Position numbers and translations under genes: made by a program
Notes under the pieces: model-generated
Databases searched by the model: none
Told to the model about the DNA's origin: nothing
The model's input: the letters and a program-made list of their open reading frames with translations, nothing else
Shown: positions 55,501-63,735 of the stretch, one piece after another
Position numbering within the stretch: the stretch's first letter is position 1
Layout: every line of letters begins with the position of its first letter
From: Blastocatellia bacterium
Lineage (GTDB): Bacteria > Acidobacteriota > Blastocatellia > UBA7656 > JADIYM01
DNA length: 64,000 nt
NCBI GenBank assembly: GCA_016705245.1
Contig: JADIYM010000001.1
Coordinates: 310,001-374,000 of the forward strand
Direction: 5' to 3'

Positions 55501-56590
55501 GCAGTCGACCCACCCCTCCGTCCGTGCCCATCCAGAGCGTGGGCGTCCCACGCGGTCCTCTGACGGGAAGCAGGCACCAGAACGTGTTGTTCGGCATTCC
55601 CGCCCGCGTGTCGAATGCGCGCCAGCTTCCGTTCTGATACCGATGAATCCCGCCTCCATCGGTGCCCGCCCACATGACCTTCTCTCCGGTCGCGCTCTCG
55701 GTCTCCGCGAGGCAAGTCACCGTCTCCGGGGACTGCAGCTCCAGGGCGACCCATCCGCCCGAAGGCTCGAGCCGGGCGATGTGACCGGTCCCGGTGCCGG
55801 CCCAGAGCGACCGTGCTCCGTCCGCACGGGTCGTCACTGCCAAAGATTCGACAGAGTCGCCAGGACTTCCCACCGGCAACGCCACAGGCTTCCATTGATC
55901 ACCGTCGAGACGCACCAGTCCGGCATTCGTCGCAGCCCACAGTGTTGCGCTTCCGTCCGGAGACGGGAGTTCCACCATCTCGCGGACACGCAGTCCCCGG
56001 AGTCCGGATTCGGCGCCGACCGGCATCCAGCGCTCGCCATCGAATCGGACGAGTCCGCTGCTCGTTCCCGCCCAGATCACCGGGCCATTCGTGGCCGTGT
56101 TCGACTCGAAGACGCAGCCGACGGCGCCCTCGGGAAAACCGGTGGACGCGTTCCACGTGCTCCACTCGCCGTTGAGGAGGCGCGCGACACCTCCGTTTTC
56201 GCGACCGCACCAGATGCTGCCGTCCGACGAGATGATCATTGACCGCACGAAATTCGAAACAGTCCGGTTCGGCATGTTGATGACAGTCCACGAGCGCCCG
56301 TTGTAGGTTGCCAGCCCGTCCTGCGTCGCGACCCATAGGTAGCCGCGGGCGTCGATCGCCATCGCCATCGCCGAGTTCTGCGGGAGGCCGTCGCGATCCG
56401 TGAACGCCCGGATCGCGGGCCTGCCGAAGTCGATGGGATCCGAGACCAATCGAGCCGGTGCGGCCGCAGCGGAAGCCGACGGTGGCGGCGCCACCGCAGG
56501 AGCACTCGGCGCGCTCGGAACGGCCAAGAAAGCGATTCCGAGCAACGCGAGCACTCCCGTCATGCGAGATGCGGCGTAGAGGCGACCCAT
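52511..56590 (-). CDS. two-component propeller sensor hybrid histidine kinase
   Basis: 1359 residues. Signal/anchor helix (about 10-25), about 14 Reg_prop-type propeller repeats to residue ~690 (recurring WAGTDGGGIHRYQNGSW, LPNNTIFSLAEF-like words), a Y_Y_Y domain (about 700-790, FALLSYFRERETRYRTQLVG), one transmembrane helix, coiled coil, HisKA with His905 in LSNMSHELRTPLNA, HATPase (GTGLGLAISRNFVNLMGG), a receiver with Asp near 1191 (LVWMDMRMPVMDGS) and the ~70-residue tail shared with the downstream kinase (LVKNYEFDEIIDAIEAAGL). Periplasmic propellers of this type sense carbohydrates in Bacteroidetes. The start MGRLYAASRM is chosen to put the helix near the N-terminus. Confidence 0.93.
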   Translation of the reverse strand: MGRLYAASRMTGVLALLGIAFLAVPSAPSAPAVAPPPSASAAAAPARLVSDPIDFGRPAIRAFTDRDGLPQNSAMAMAIDARGYLWVATQDGLATYNGRSWTVINMPNRTVSNFVRSMIISSDGSIWCGRENGGVARLLNGEWSTWNASTGFPEGAVGCVFESNTATNGPVIWAGTSSGLVRFDGERWMPVGAESGLRGLRVREMVELPSPDGSATLWAATNAGLVRLDGDQWKPVALPVGSPGDSVESLAVTTRADGARSLWAGTGTGHIARLEPSGGWVALELQSPETVTCLAETESATGEKVMWAGTDGGGIHRYQNGSWRAFDTRAGMPNNTFWCLLPVRGPRGTPTLWMGTDGGVGRLQLGRWTSFDEKLGLPTDSAYALCETVDDDGTRSIWIGTRGGGLARLRDGQWTVFTTNDGLPNNTIFSLAEFREADGRRWLIAGTQGGGIARFENGRWRTLPIDIPGFEARTVRRLVPSVDLDGTPELWAATGGGGVLRYRNGEWSVLGVASGLPTGNLFTVTPAPALGGRRAIWVGTQGYGVARWLDGSWTVFDTSNSTLPNNSVLSLHATKGAGGRNVLWAGTEGGGAALLDLDADDATWTVIDDSTATALPNNTVYQIREDATRRLYLTTNRGAARLSPRTPTPDDPAEFRVETFTTEDGLPSNEFNGGSSVIDSTGRIWAGTPAGVAVFDPSSEVVSSDPKPLYIERQHLNDADREIDREIAAGESLAYDENNLSFEFALLSYFRERETRYRTQLVGLDEAPSEWNADSKASYRTLPAGAYTFRVWARDYAGNVAGPVEVAFEVRPAPWLTWWAFVLYIAAIGIAGYGIVRYRLNALRRRNLELEEGIAERTVQLAEKVDELEVSERQAQRAKEDALEAREEALEATRAKSVFLSNMSHELRTPLNAVLGFAQLMEREPERSGEDRENLGVIVRSGEHLLGLINDVLSISKIEAGKLTLNEQVFDLGRMLQGIEDMIGVRARAKSLRFVIDEAPGVPQLVRGDEGKLRQVLINLLGNAVKFTDAGGVALRVRWEGGRAEFEIEDTGQGIAEAEVGQIFDAFVQSESGRSAKEGTGLGLAISRNFVNLMGGDIDVRSELGRGTVFRFEIDAPAAEEAELPLAQRRVIGLEPGQTVPRVLVADDRYENRVLLMKLLASIGFEVLDAADGRQAVDSWLAWHPQLVWMDMRMPVMDGSAATREIRRIEAAKGVSFDDRTRVLALTASAFEHERSAVLAAGCDDFVTKPYRDTTIFEKLVEHLGVRFTYEGEDARIARESEEREDVAITSARLGSLPSQLASDLHSALMLGNPKGAQAVIEAIADHDEPLADELRRLVKNYEFDEIIDAIEAAGLSSA

Positions 56591-56749
56591 GTTTATTGAG
56601 GCGGATCCCGAGGCTGGACTCGCGAATCTTGCTCCGCGCGCGCCCATCGAGGTGCGTCAAGAGTACCACGCAAGAGTCACGAGACGTCCTTTCGAGATCA
56701 CGCGGCGGTCGTCCGTTGAGACGGGACTTTCCCAGGTGACCGGGAGTGC

Positions 56750-56755
56750 TATTCT
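56750..56755 (+). promoter_or_regulatory. candidate -10 box for the MgtC/DUF4010 gene, leaderless arrangement
   Basis: TATTCT, then 6 nt, then the GTG start. No Shine-Dalgarno. Confidence 0.45.
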
Positions 56756-56761
56756 GGCGCC

Positions 56762-58000
56762 GTGGAGCTTGCGCCGATCTTTATGTATCTCGGAATTGCC
56801 GTTGGGCTCGGCATGCTCGTCGGACTCCAGCGCGAGCATTCGGCGTCGGTGCTTGCGGGATTCCGGACGTTTCCGCTGATCACTGTCCTGGGCACGATGG
56901 CGTCCCTCGCATCCGTCGCGTTCGGTCCGTGGCTCGTCGTGGCCGGACTCCTTGCACTCGCCGGAGTGGTCATAGCAGGCAACGTCGCCGCAATGCGAAG
57001 GCCCGACTACGACCCGGGCGTCACGACCGAGGCGGCCATTCTCGTCATGTACTGCGTGGGTGCGTACCTTCCGGTCGGACCCATCGAGGTCGCCATTGCC
57101 GTTGGAGCCGGCGTCGCTGTCCTCCTGCACGCGAAGGAGCGGTTGCACGGTCTGGCGGCAAAGCTCAGCGAAAGCGATTTGCGATCCATCATGCAGTTCG
57201 TGCTGCTGGCGCTCGTGATCCTGCCAGCGTTACCGAACCGCGCGTTCGACGCGTACGGCGTCCTCAATCCGTACAAGATCTGGTTGATGGTCGTCCTCAT
57301 CGTCGGCATCAGCTTTGGAGGCTACATTGCCTACAAGTTCTATGGCGGACGAGCCGGCACGATTCTCGGCGGCGTGCTCGGCGGCTTGATCTCGAGCACG
57401 GCCACCACGGTCAGCTACGCGCGCCGGGCGACCTCGACCCCGGCGGCGAGCGGCGTTGCCGTGATCATCATCACGATCGCATCGGGCATCGTCTTTGCAC
57501 GGTTGTTCGTTGAGCTGGCTATGACGGCGCCGGGATCCATCTATGTGACGGGACCGCCGATGCTGATCATGCTGGCGGCGATGGCTGCCCTCTCGGCTGG
57601 CGCGTGGTTCTTCCTTCGGGGACCCTCGGACGAGCTTCCCGTCGGCGAGAGCAAGTCTGAATTGAAATCGGCCGTCGCGTTCGGATTGTTATATGCGGTC
57701 GTCCTGTATGCGGCTGCCGCGGCGAAGGAGCATTTCGGCGACAGCGGCCTTTATGTCGTTGCGGCGATCTCGGGCCTGACCGATGTCGACGCGATCACGC
57801 TGTCGTCGGCCGAGCTGATCAATCTCGGCGCGCTCGATGCGGAGACGGGATGGCGTCTGGTCCTGCTCGCGGCGACGACGAACCTCGTGTTCAAGGCCGG
57901 CGCTGTTGCACTGCTCGGCACGCGGGCGCTGTTTCTCAGGGTGCTTGCCGTCTTTGCCGTGGCGATTGTCGTGGCGGGGCTGTTGTTCCTGTTCTGGTAG
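56762..58000 (+). CDS. MgtC/SapB and DUF4010 membrane protein
   Basis: 412 residues from GTG, about 11-12 hydrophobic segments. The N-terminal MgtC-like domain has GLGMLVGLQREHSASVLAGF, then RTFPLITVLGTMASLASVA; the DUF4010 part has ILGGVLGGLISSTATTVSYA and YVVAAISGLTDVDAITLSSA. Function is uncertain; MgtC modulates F-ATPase and magnesium homeostasis in Salmonella, but fusion forms have not been characterised that I know of. Monocistronic, followed by a family G array. Confidence 0.9.
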   Translation: MELAPIFMYLGIAVGLGMLVGLQREHSASVLAGFRTFPLITVLGTMASLASVAFGPWLVVAGLLALAGVVIAGNVAAMRRPDYDPGVTTEAAILVMYCVGAYLPVGPIEVAIAVGAGVAVLLHAKERLHGLAAKLSESDLRSIMQFVLLALVILPALPNRAFDAYGVLNPYKIWLMVVLIVGISFGGYIAYKFYGGRAGTILGGVLGGLISSTATTVSYARRATSTPAASGVAVIIITIASGIVFARLFVELAMTAPGSIYVTGPPMLIMLAAMAALSAGAWFFLRGPSDELPVGESKSELKSAVAFGLLYAVVLYAAAAAKEHFGDSGLYVVAAISGLTDVDAITLSSAELINLGALDAETGWRLVLLAATTNLVFKAGAVALLGTRALFLRVLAVFAVAIVVAGLLFLFW

Positions 58001-58011
58001 GCCGGTCGACG

Positions 58012-58575
58012 TTTGGCCCAGAGCCCAGAGCGGTAGCGAGGGGCCGTCGTCCAACACGCGTCCGTTGGTGTCTGCGGTCGGCCCCTCGCTGCGCTCGGGG
58101 TTCTGGGCCGGCGATGGTCTGATTTGACGGAACGTGGAAACGCACCCCGTTTGACCCAGAGCCCAGAGCGGTAGCGAGGGGCCGTCGTCCAACTCGCCTC
58201 CGTTGGTGTCTCCGGTCGGCCCCTCGCTGCGCTCGGGGTTCTGGGTCAAACGAGGTCTGGTCTGACGGCCCGTCCGGACGCACACCGTGTGGGTCGGCGA
58301 TGGTCTGATTTGACGGACCGTGGAAACGCACCCCGTTTGGCCCAGAACCCCGAGCGCAGCGAGGGGCCGTCGTCCAACTCGCGTCCTCTGATGTCTACAG
58401 ACAGCCCGTCGGCGGCGATGGTCTGATTTGACGGAACGTGGAAACGCACCCCGTTTGGCCCAGAGCCCAGAGCGGTAGCGAGGGGCCGTCGTCCAACTCG
58501 CTTCCGTTGGTGTCTACAGTCGGCCCCTCGCTGCGCTCGGGGTTCTGGGTCGGCGATGGTCTGATTTGACGGGCG
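58012..58575. repeat. tandem array of four family G inverted repeat units
   Basis: Units begin near 58017, 58158, 58340 and 58460. Each has a left arm CCCAGAGCCCAGAGCGGTAG or CCAGAACCCCGAGCGCAGCG plus GAGGGGCCG, a spacer CGTCCAACTCGC...GTTGGTGTCT, a right arm CGGCCCCTCGCTGCGCTCGG then GGTTCTGGG, and a linker GCGATGGTCTGATTTGACGG. The third unit is truncated on its right side. No coding capacity. The whole 58001-58580 spacer is this array. Confidence 0.9.
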
Positions 58576-58580
58576 GTGGG

Positions 58581-61379
58581 CTAATCAGCCCGCAGCAGAA
58601 ACTCCGCGTCTGCCGCGGAGACCGGCCGCGAGTAGTAATACCCCTGGCCGTACCGACATCGCAGTCCCTGCAGAACCCGCACCTGATCGAGCGTCTCAAC
58701 TCCTTCCGCAAGCGACACGCCGAGCGATTTGAGTTGCGACAGGACCCTCGCCGCGGATTCGGACTCTTCCATGAGCACGTTTTCGGTGATCTCGAGCTTG
58801 ATCTGAGCGCCGTCCGCCCGCGTGTCGTGGAGGATCTTTCCGATTGTCTCGACCAGGTCTCCCTGCGAGAACTGCTTGCTCGAGAAGTTCACGCTCATCG
58901 CGAATCGAGGATCGAGCCGATACTTCGACTTCCAGGTCCGCAGCTGCTCGCAGGCTTCATTCAGAACCCAGCGATCGACCGGAAGGATCAGGTTCGTCTC
59001 CTCGGCTACCGAGACGAACTCCTTCGGTTGAATCACGCCGAGCGACGGGTGCTGCCACCGCACGAGCGCCTCGAACCCGATGACGCGCCCCGAGCTCAGC
59101 TCGACCATCGGCTGGTATTCGACGAAGAACTCGCGCCGGTCGATCGCGCGCCGTAGCTCCGTTTCGAACCGCAAGTGCTGTGTCACGTGCGCGTGCAGGC
59201 TCTCGTCGTAAAGCACGTGTCCCGCCTTGCCGGCTGCCTTCGCGCGGTACATCGCGATGTCGGCTTCCTTGAGGAGCGCGTCAGGGGACTCGTGATGCTC
59301 AGAGTTGACCGCAATGCCGATGCTCGCCGACGTAAACACTTCGCTGGCGTCGATCGGGAACGGCTTGCCAAACACGTCCTTGATGCGCGCCGCGACGTTG
59401 AGGGCATCGCTCACGTCCTCGATCTCCATCAGCACCGCGAACTCGTCGCCGCCGAGCCGCGCCAGGGTGTCGTTCTCGCGCAGGCACGTGCGCAGACGCG
59501 ACGAGATCATGGCAATCAGCCGATCGCCGGCCTGGTGTCCGAGACTGTCGTTGATGACCTTGAATCGGTCGAGATCGAGAAAGAGGATGGCGAATCGGTG
59601 GTCCCGCTTTCGCTTCGCGCGCTCGACGGCTCGCGACAGTCGCTCGAGGAACAGGTCGCGGTTCGGCAGCCGCGTGAGCGCATCATAAAACGCGCGCTGC
59701 ACAAGCTCGGCCTCGGCCTGACGCCGGTCCGTGATGTCAGTCTGTGAGCCGGCAATGCGATAGGCGACTGCGTCGGCGCCGCGAACGGCCAGGCCCCGCG
59801 CCAGCATCCATCGGACCGAACCATCCTTGTGCCGGACCCGGTACTCACTTTCGAAGTGCGGCGTCCGCCCCTCGAGGTGCTTCGAGATGGCATCGTCGAG
59901 CTGCGCGCGGTCATCGTCAAACACCCGCACGAACCACTCGTTCGGTGAATCTCCGAGGTCATCCTCGCCATAACCGAGCATCTGTTTCCAGCGCGGCGAG
60001 AAGTAGACCGAATTCGTCGCGAGGTTCCAGTCCCACAGGCCGTCGTTCGCTCCGCGCGCGGCAAGCGCATAACGCTCCTCGCTGACTCGCAACGCATCCT
60101 CGGCCCGCTTGCGTTCCGTGATGTCTCGCTGGCTGCCCCAGGCCCGGACGACGGCACCATTCTCGACGATGCCGACGCAGTTGTTGAGGAAAACCTTTGG
60201 TTGACCGTATCTGTCAAACTCGTGCGACTCGTCGTCGAACATGCGATAGCCCGTCTCGACGAAGCGGCGCAAATACGTCAGGTTCGCGGGATCGTCCGGA
60301 TCGAGCAGGTTGTCGAGTCGCTTTCCGATCATCTCGAACGTCGACTCGTAGCCGTACATCTGCGCCATCACGTCATTGCACTCCGCGATCCGGCCGTGCT
60401 CGTAGAAGCAGACAATCTGTTCGTCGGCTGGCAGCGAGACAGGCACCGGCACCTCGATCTCCATGCGCCAGATGCCCTCCGAGCTCTGCGCGAGGAACGT
60501 TCGATATCGCTCTTCGCTGACACGCAGGGCTCGTTCTGCGAGCCGGTATTCGGTGACGTCATCGATCACCGTGACGCCAGCTACTATCTGGCCTTCAGCG
60601 TCACGTATCGGGGCGGCGTTGATCCGCACGCGGCCAAGCGAGCTGTCCCCGCGAACGACGTCCACTTCTTCGTTCGTCACAACCTCGCCAGAGCGGATAG
60701 CCCGGGTAAGTGGCCAGTCCGCCGGCGTGTAAGGGGTCCCGTCATCGTGAAATCCCTGATACTGGGCGTATTCCTCGATGGAATTGAGCAGCGGGGTCGG
60801 GCGCCGGAATATGATGTCGAGTTGACGGCTGCGAAGAACGACGCGCCCGGATGGGGCTTCGGCAATGCCGACGCCAGCCGGCATCTGCTGCAGCACCGCC
60901 TCGAAACGCGCACGCTCGCGCTCCAGTTGATCGAGAATCCGCTCGCGCTCCTCGTCCTGAAGTCGCGATTCGTTCACGTCGCGGAACGTGCAGATCAACG
61001 CGGCGATGGTCGGATCGTCGAGAAGGTTCGTGATCGCCGCCTCGACCCAGACCCACGAGCCATCCGCATGTCGTGCCCGAAACTCGAGGGTAGTCGAAGC
61101 GCTCGGAGACTCGAGCAAGGCGTCGACCTGCTGTTCGAGAGCCTCGACCTCATCGGGATGGGCAAAATCGGCGATCCTGATCGACGACGCGCGTCGCAGG
61201 TCATATCCGATGATCCGTTCAGACGGCGAACCCGCGTAGATAACCGAACCGTCCCGATCGAGCAGCAGAACGGCCTCGCGTCCGTGCTCGATCAATGCCC
61301 GGAAGAGACGTTCCCTGGCCTGCTCGTCGGAGTCGACAAGGTTACCCATCGAGACATCGGTCTTCGTTCTCGGCTTCAT
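58581..61379 (-). CDS. PAS-GGDEF-EAL protein with internally deleted EAL domain
   Basis: 932 residues. Four PAS-like domains (starting about 33, 160, 292 and 430), GGDEF domain with LARLGGDEFAVLME (near 641) and RAKRKRDHRFAILFLDLDRF, and an EAL domain (about 735-930). In the EAL part EYQPMVELSSGRVIGFEALV and KLEITENVLMEESES are intact, but LKSLGVSLAEGVETLDQV joins what should be LAIDDFGTGYSSL...VVAEGVET, so about 58 residues with the DDFGTG metal Asps and the catalytic Lys are missing in frame (near 58701-58712). The phosphodiesterase is therefore inactive; cyclase activity may remain. ATG at 61379 used; 61349 is possible. Confidence 0.9.
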   Translation of the reverse strand: MKPRTKTDVSMGNLVDSDEQARERLFRALIEHGREAVLLLDRDGSVIYAGSPSERIIGYDLRRASSIRIADFAHPDEVEALEQQVDALLESPSASTTLEFRARHADGSWVWVEAAITNLLDDPTIAALICTFRDVNESRLQDEERERILDQLERERARFEAVLQQMPAGVGIAEAPSGRVVLRSRQLDIIFRRPTPLLNSIEEYAQYQGFHDDGTPYTPADWPLTRAIRSGEVVTNEEVDVVRGDSSLGRVRINAAPIRDAEGQIVAGVTVIDDVTEYRLAERALRVSEERYRTFLAQSSEGIWRMEIEVPVPVSLPADEQIVCFYEHGRIAECNDVMAQMYGYESTFEMIGKRLDNLLDPDDPANLTYLRRFVETGYRMFDDESHEFDRYGQPKVFLNNCVGIVENGAVVRAWGSQRDITERKRAEDALRVSEERYALAARGANDGLWDWNLATNSVYFSPRWKQMLGYGEDDLGDSPNEWFVRVFDDDRAQLDDAISKHLEGRTPHFESEYRVRHKDGSVRWMLARGLAVRGADAVAYRIAGSQTDITDRRQAEAELVQRAFYDALTRLPNRDLFLERLSRAVERAKRKRDHRFAILFLDLDRFKVINDSLGHQAGDRLIAMISSRLRTCLRENDTLARLGGDEFAVLMEIEDVSDALNVAARIKDVFGKPFPIDASEVFTSASIGIAVNSEHHESPDALLKEADIAMYRAKAAGKAGHVLYDESLHAHVTQHLRFETELRRAIDRREFFVEYQPMVELSSGRVIGFEALVRWQHPSLGVIQPKEFVSVAEETNLILPVDRWVLNEACEQLRTWKSKYRLDPRFAMSVNFSSKQFSQGDLVETIGKILHDTRADGAQIKLEITENVLMEESESAARVLSQLKSLGVSLAEGVETLDQVRVLQGLRCRYGQGYYYSRPVSAADAEFLLRAD

Positions 61380-61528
61380 TGGTATTGAGGGAGGAGACTG
61401 CACCACGACGCACGTCGGAGGTTGGGATTCTCGCGGGGGCGGATCCGAGGCGTCGGCTGGATTTGGCCTGGGACGGGCGGACCGTCCGTTCGACCAACTC
61501 CGCATTCGCCGATAGGATAACAGCCTCG

Positions 61529-63031
61529 ATGGCGCAAACCTCCACGATTGTTGTCGTCGGCGCGGGACTCGGAGGGTTGGCGGGAGCCATCTCGCTGGCG
61601 GCGTCCGGACATCGCGTCCGCATATTCGAGAAGAACGCCACGGTGGGCGGCAAACTGGCGCAGCTCGATGCGAACGGATTCCGCTTCGACCTCGGTCCGT
61701 CACTCCTGACCCTTCCAGAGGTCTTCCGTGAGCTCTTTGCCGAAGCCGGAGCTGATTTCGACGCCGAGGTACCGCTCAGACGGCTTTCCACGCTCTGCCG
61801 ATACCGATTTGCCGACGGCTCTTCCCTCGATCTTCCCGACGGGCTCGAAGCGCAGACCGAGGCAATCCACGCATTCAATCCTGCCGAGGTGGAGTCGTGG
61901 CGACGCTTTGCGTGCTGGGTACGTGAAGTCTACGACGCGGCGTCCGAACCCTTCATGCGGCGCCCGTTCGGCAACACGGCCGGCATGACGGGCGCCGCCG
62001 GGCAGGCGATGCTCCGACAGCTGCCGCGTGTCCTTTCGCCGCGAAGCCTGGACGGCATCGCGGGCCGGTTCTTCGCCGACGCGCGACTCCGCCAGCTAGT
62101 CGGCCGCTTCGCGACCTACAACGGCAGCACACCTTTTCGAGCTCCGGCGACGTTCGCCATCATCGCCCACGTCGAACACGCACTTGGCGCGTTTCATCCG
62201 ATCGGCGGCATTCGGCGAATTGCCGAAGCAGAGCTCGCCCTCGCCAGGCGCCTCGGCGTCGACATCGTGACCGGGGCCCACGTCAGCGAAGTCATCCTGC
62301 GCGACCGACGGGCCGTCGGAGTGCGACTCGCATCGAACGATGTCGTGGAGGCGGATGCGGTTCTTGTTAACGCCGACGCCACGACGGCGTGGGAGAGGCT
62401 GTTGCCCGCCGATGCCGATCCATGGACGAGGCGGCGACTCGTCCGCGCCGAGCCGTCGACCTCGGCGCTCGTCATGGTTCTCGGATTGCGGCGCCCGGCG
62501 CCTCACCTCGAGCATCACAACGTGGCGTTCTCGCCTGACTCGCGCGCCGAATTCGCCGACCTCTTCAAACGTCGCACAGCGGCGGACGCACCGACGGTGT
62601 ACGTGTGCGCGTCGTCGCGGACCGATCCGTCGCAGGCGCCCGATGGCTGCGAGGCACTCTTCGTCATGGTGAACCTCCCGGCGATGTCCGGAGTCGAAGA
62701 CCGCGACGCGCTCATCTCGCACCAGCGTGAGCGGATCTTCGAGCGGCTCGAACGGGCCGGTCTCGGCGTCGATGCGAGCGACATCGTGGTCGAGTCGTTC
62801 GTCACTCCCGCCGACTTCGCGTCGCGCGACGGATCTCGCGACGGATCGCTCTACGGTCCGGCGTCAAACTCCCGACTCCACGCCTTCTGGCGGCAGCCGA
62901 ACCGCTCGCGCCGCGTCCCGGGGCTCTTCTTTGCCGGCGGCGGCGCACATCCGGGCGGCGGCATGCCCCTCGTGACCCTGTCGGGCCGGATCGCAGCCGA
63001 CGAAATACGCCGGTACCTCGCGAGTCGCTGA
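61529..63031 (+). CDS. phytoene desaturase family FAD-dependent oxidoreductase (CrtI/CrtN-like)
   Basis: 500 residues. FAD Rossmann motif IVVVGAGLGGLAGAISLAA (about 7-25), then RIFEKNATVGGKLAQLDANG, FRFDLGPSLLTLPEVFRELF, HPIGGIRRIAEAELALARR and the C-terminal LFFAGGGAHPGGGMPLVTLS with RIAADEIRRY. Family members desaturate or isomerise carotenoids (phytoene, diapophytoene) or oxidise related prenyl compounds. No phytoene synthase lies in the window, so the substrate cannot be fixed. A TAGGAT box lies about 10 nt before the ATG. Divergent from the PAS-GGDEF-EAL gene (149 nt apart). Confidence 0.93.
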   Translation: MAQTSTIVVVGAGLGGLAGAISLAASGHRVRIFEKNATVGGKLAQLDANGFRFDLGPSLLTLPEVFRELFAEAGADFDAEVPLRRLSTLCRYRFADGSSLDLPDGLEAQTEAIHAFNPAEVESWRRFACWVREVYDAASEPFMRRPFGNTAGMTGAAGQAMLRQLPRVLSPRSLDGIAGRFFADARLRQLVGRFATYNGSTPFRAPATFAIIAHVEHALGAFHPIGGIRRIAEAELALARRLGVDIVTGAHVSEVILRDRRAVGVRLASNDVVEADAVLVNADATTAWERLLPADADPWTRRRLVRAEPSTSALVMVLGLRRPAPHLEHHNVAFSPDSRAEFADLFKRRTAADAPTVYVCASSRTDPSQAPDGCEALFVMVNLPAMSGVEDRDALISHQRERIFERLERAGLGVDASDIVVESFVTPADFASRDGSRDGSLYGPASNSRLHAFWRQPNRSRRVPGLFFAGGGAHPGGGMPLVTLSGRIAADEIRRYLASR

Positions 63032-63033
63032 GG

Positions 63034-63735
63034 CTACCGCGCGGCCGGATAATCGGCACGGTACGCCGCATCCACTTTCCCGAGCCAGACGTACGAGTCG
63101 TCGATCTTCGAGACGGTAATCCAGTTCGAGACGAGATACCCGGTCACGAGTGCTCCCAGGAACGAGGCGCCGGAGATCAGGGCGACGAAACCGGAGCCCA
63201 TCCGGACGGCGACGGGAATCAAGATGATTCCCGCGGCGAGCAGTCCCCACGCAACGAGCAGGAGCATTCGGCGTTGTTTGCGATGCTCGACACAGATCCC
63301 GAGGTCGAGCACGGCCTTCTTCTGCACGATGAGTGCGACGATCGCATAGACGAGCAGCCCCGCGAGAATCAGGAGGTAGATCGCTGGATGATGCCAGGCG
63401 AATTTTCGTCGTAAACGGTCGCCCCCTGCAGGCGCGTTGCACTTGACGCATCGGTCCGGCAACAGGGCGTTTCGATGCACCACCAGTGCGTCTCCGTCGC
63501 GCCAGATGCCAGCGAGTTGCGGGACCGGGACGTACGCGCCATACCCTGACGTACCAGCACCTCCATAGGCTGGCGGCACGTCATAGGCTGGCGCAGCCGA
63601 ATTCCATCCCTGAACGGTCGACATCGGCTGCCACGTTCCATCCGTTGCAGGTCCTGCGGAGTCGATCGAAATGCCACATCGCCGGCACGTTGTGTCGGTC
63701 GCAAAGTTGGCCAGGCCGCAGGACAGGCATTTCAC
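63034..63735 (-). CDS. membrane protein with N-terminal zinc ribbon
   Basis: 233 residues. Begins MKCLSCGLANFATDTTCRRC (two CxxC pairs, a zinc ribbon), then a Pro/Gly/Tyr-rich linker, another CVKCNAPAGG pair, and three or four hydrophobic helices (IYLLILAGLLVYAIVALIV, LLLVAWGLLAAGIILIPVAV, FVALISGASFLGALVTGYLV). It ends convergently 2 nt after the desaturase stop. Function unknown; proteins of this build are common in Acidobacteriota. Start overlaps the upstream Clp-type gene by 4 bp (ATGA). Confidence 0.8.
   Translation of the reverse strand: MKCLSCGLANFATDTTCRRCGISIDSAGPATDGTWQPMSTVQGWNSAAPAYDVPPAYGGAGTSGYGAYVPVPQLAGIWRDGDALVVHRNALLPDRCVKCNAPAGGDRLRRKFAWHHPAIYLLILAGLLVYAIVALIVQKKAVLDLGICVEHRKQRRMLLLVAWGLLAAGIILIPVAVRMGSGFVALISGASFLGALVTGYLVSNWITVSKIDDSYVWLGKVDAAYRADYPAAR

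Noticed and set aside
58012..58575. CRISPR array
   Set aside because: Repeat units are over 100 nt, imperfect and self-complementary, spacers are not unique short sequences, and no cas gene is present.
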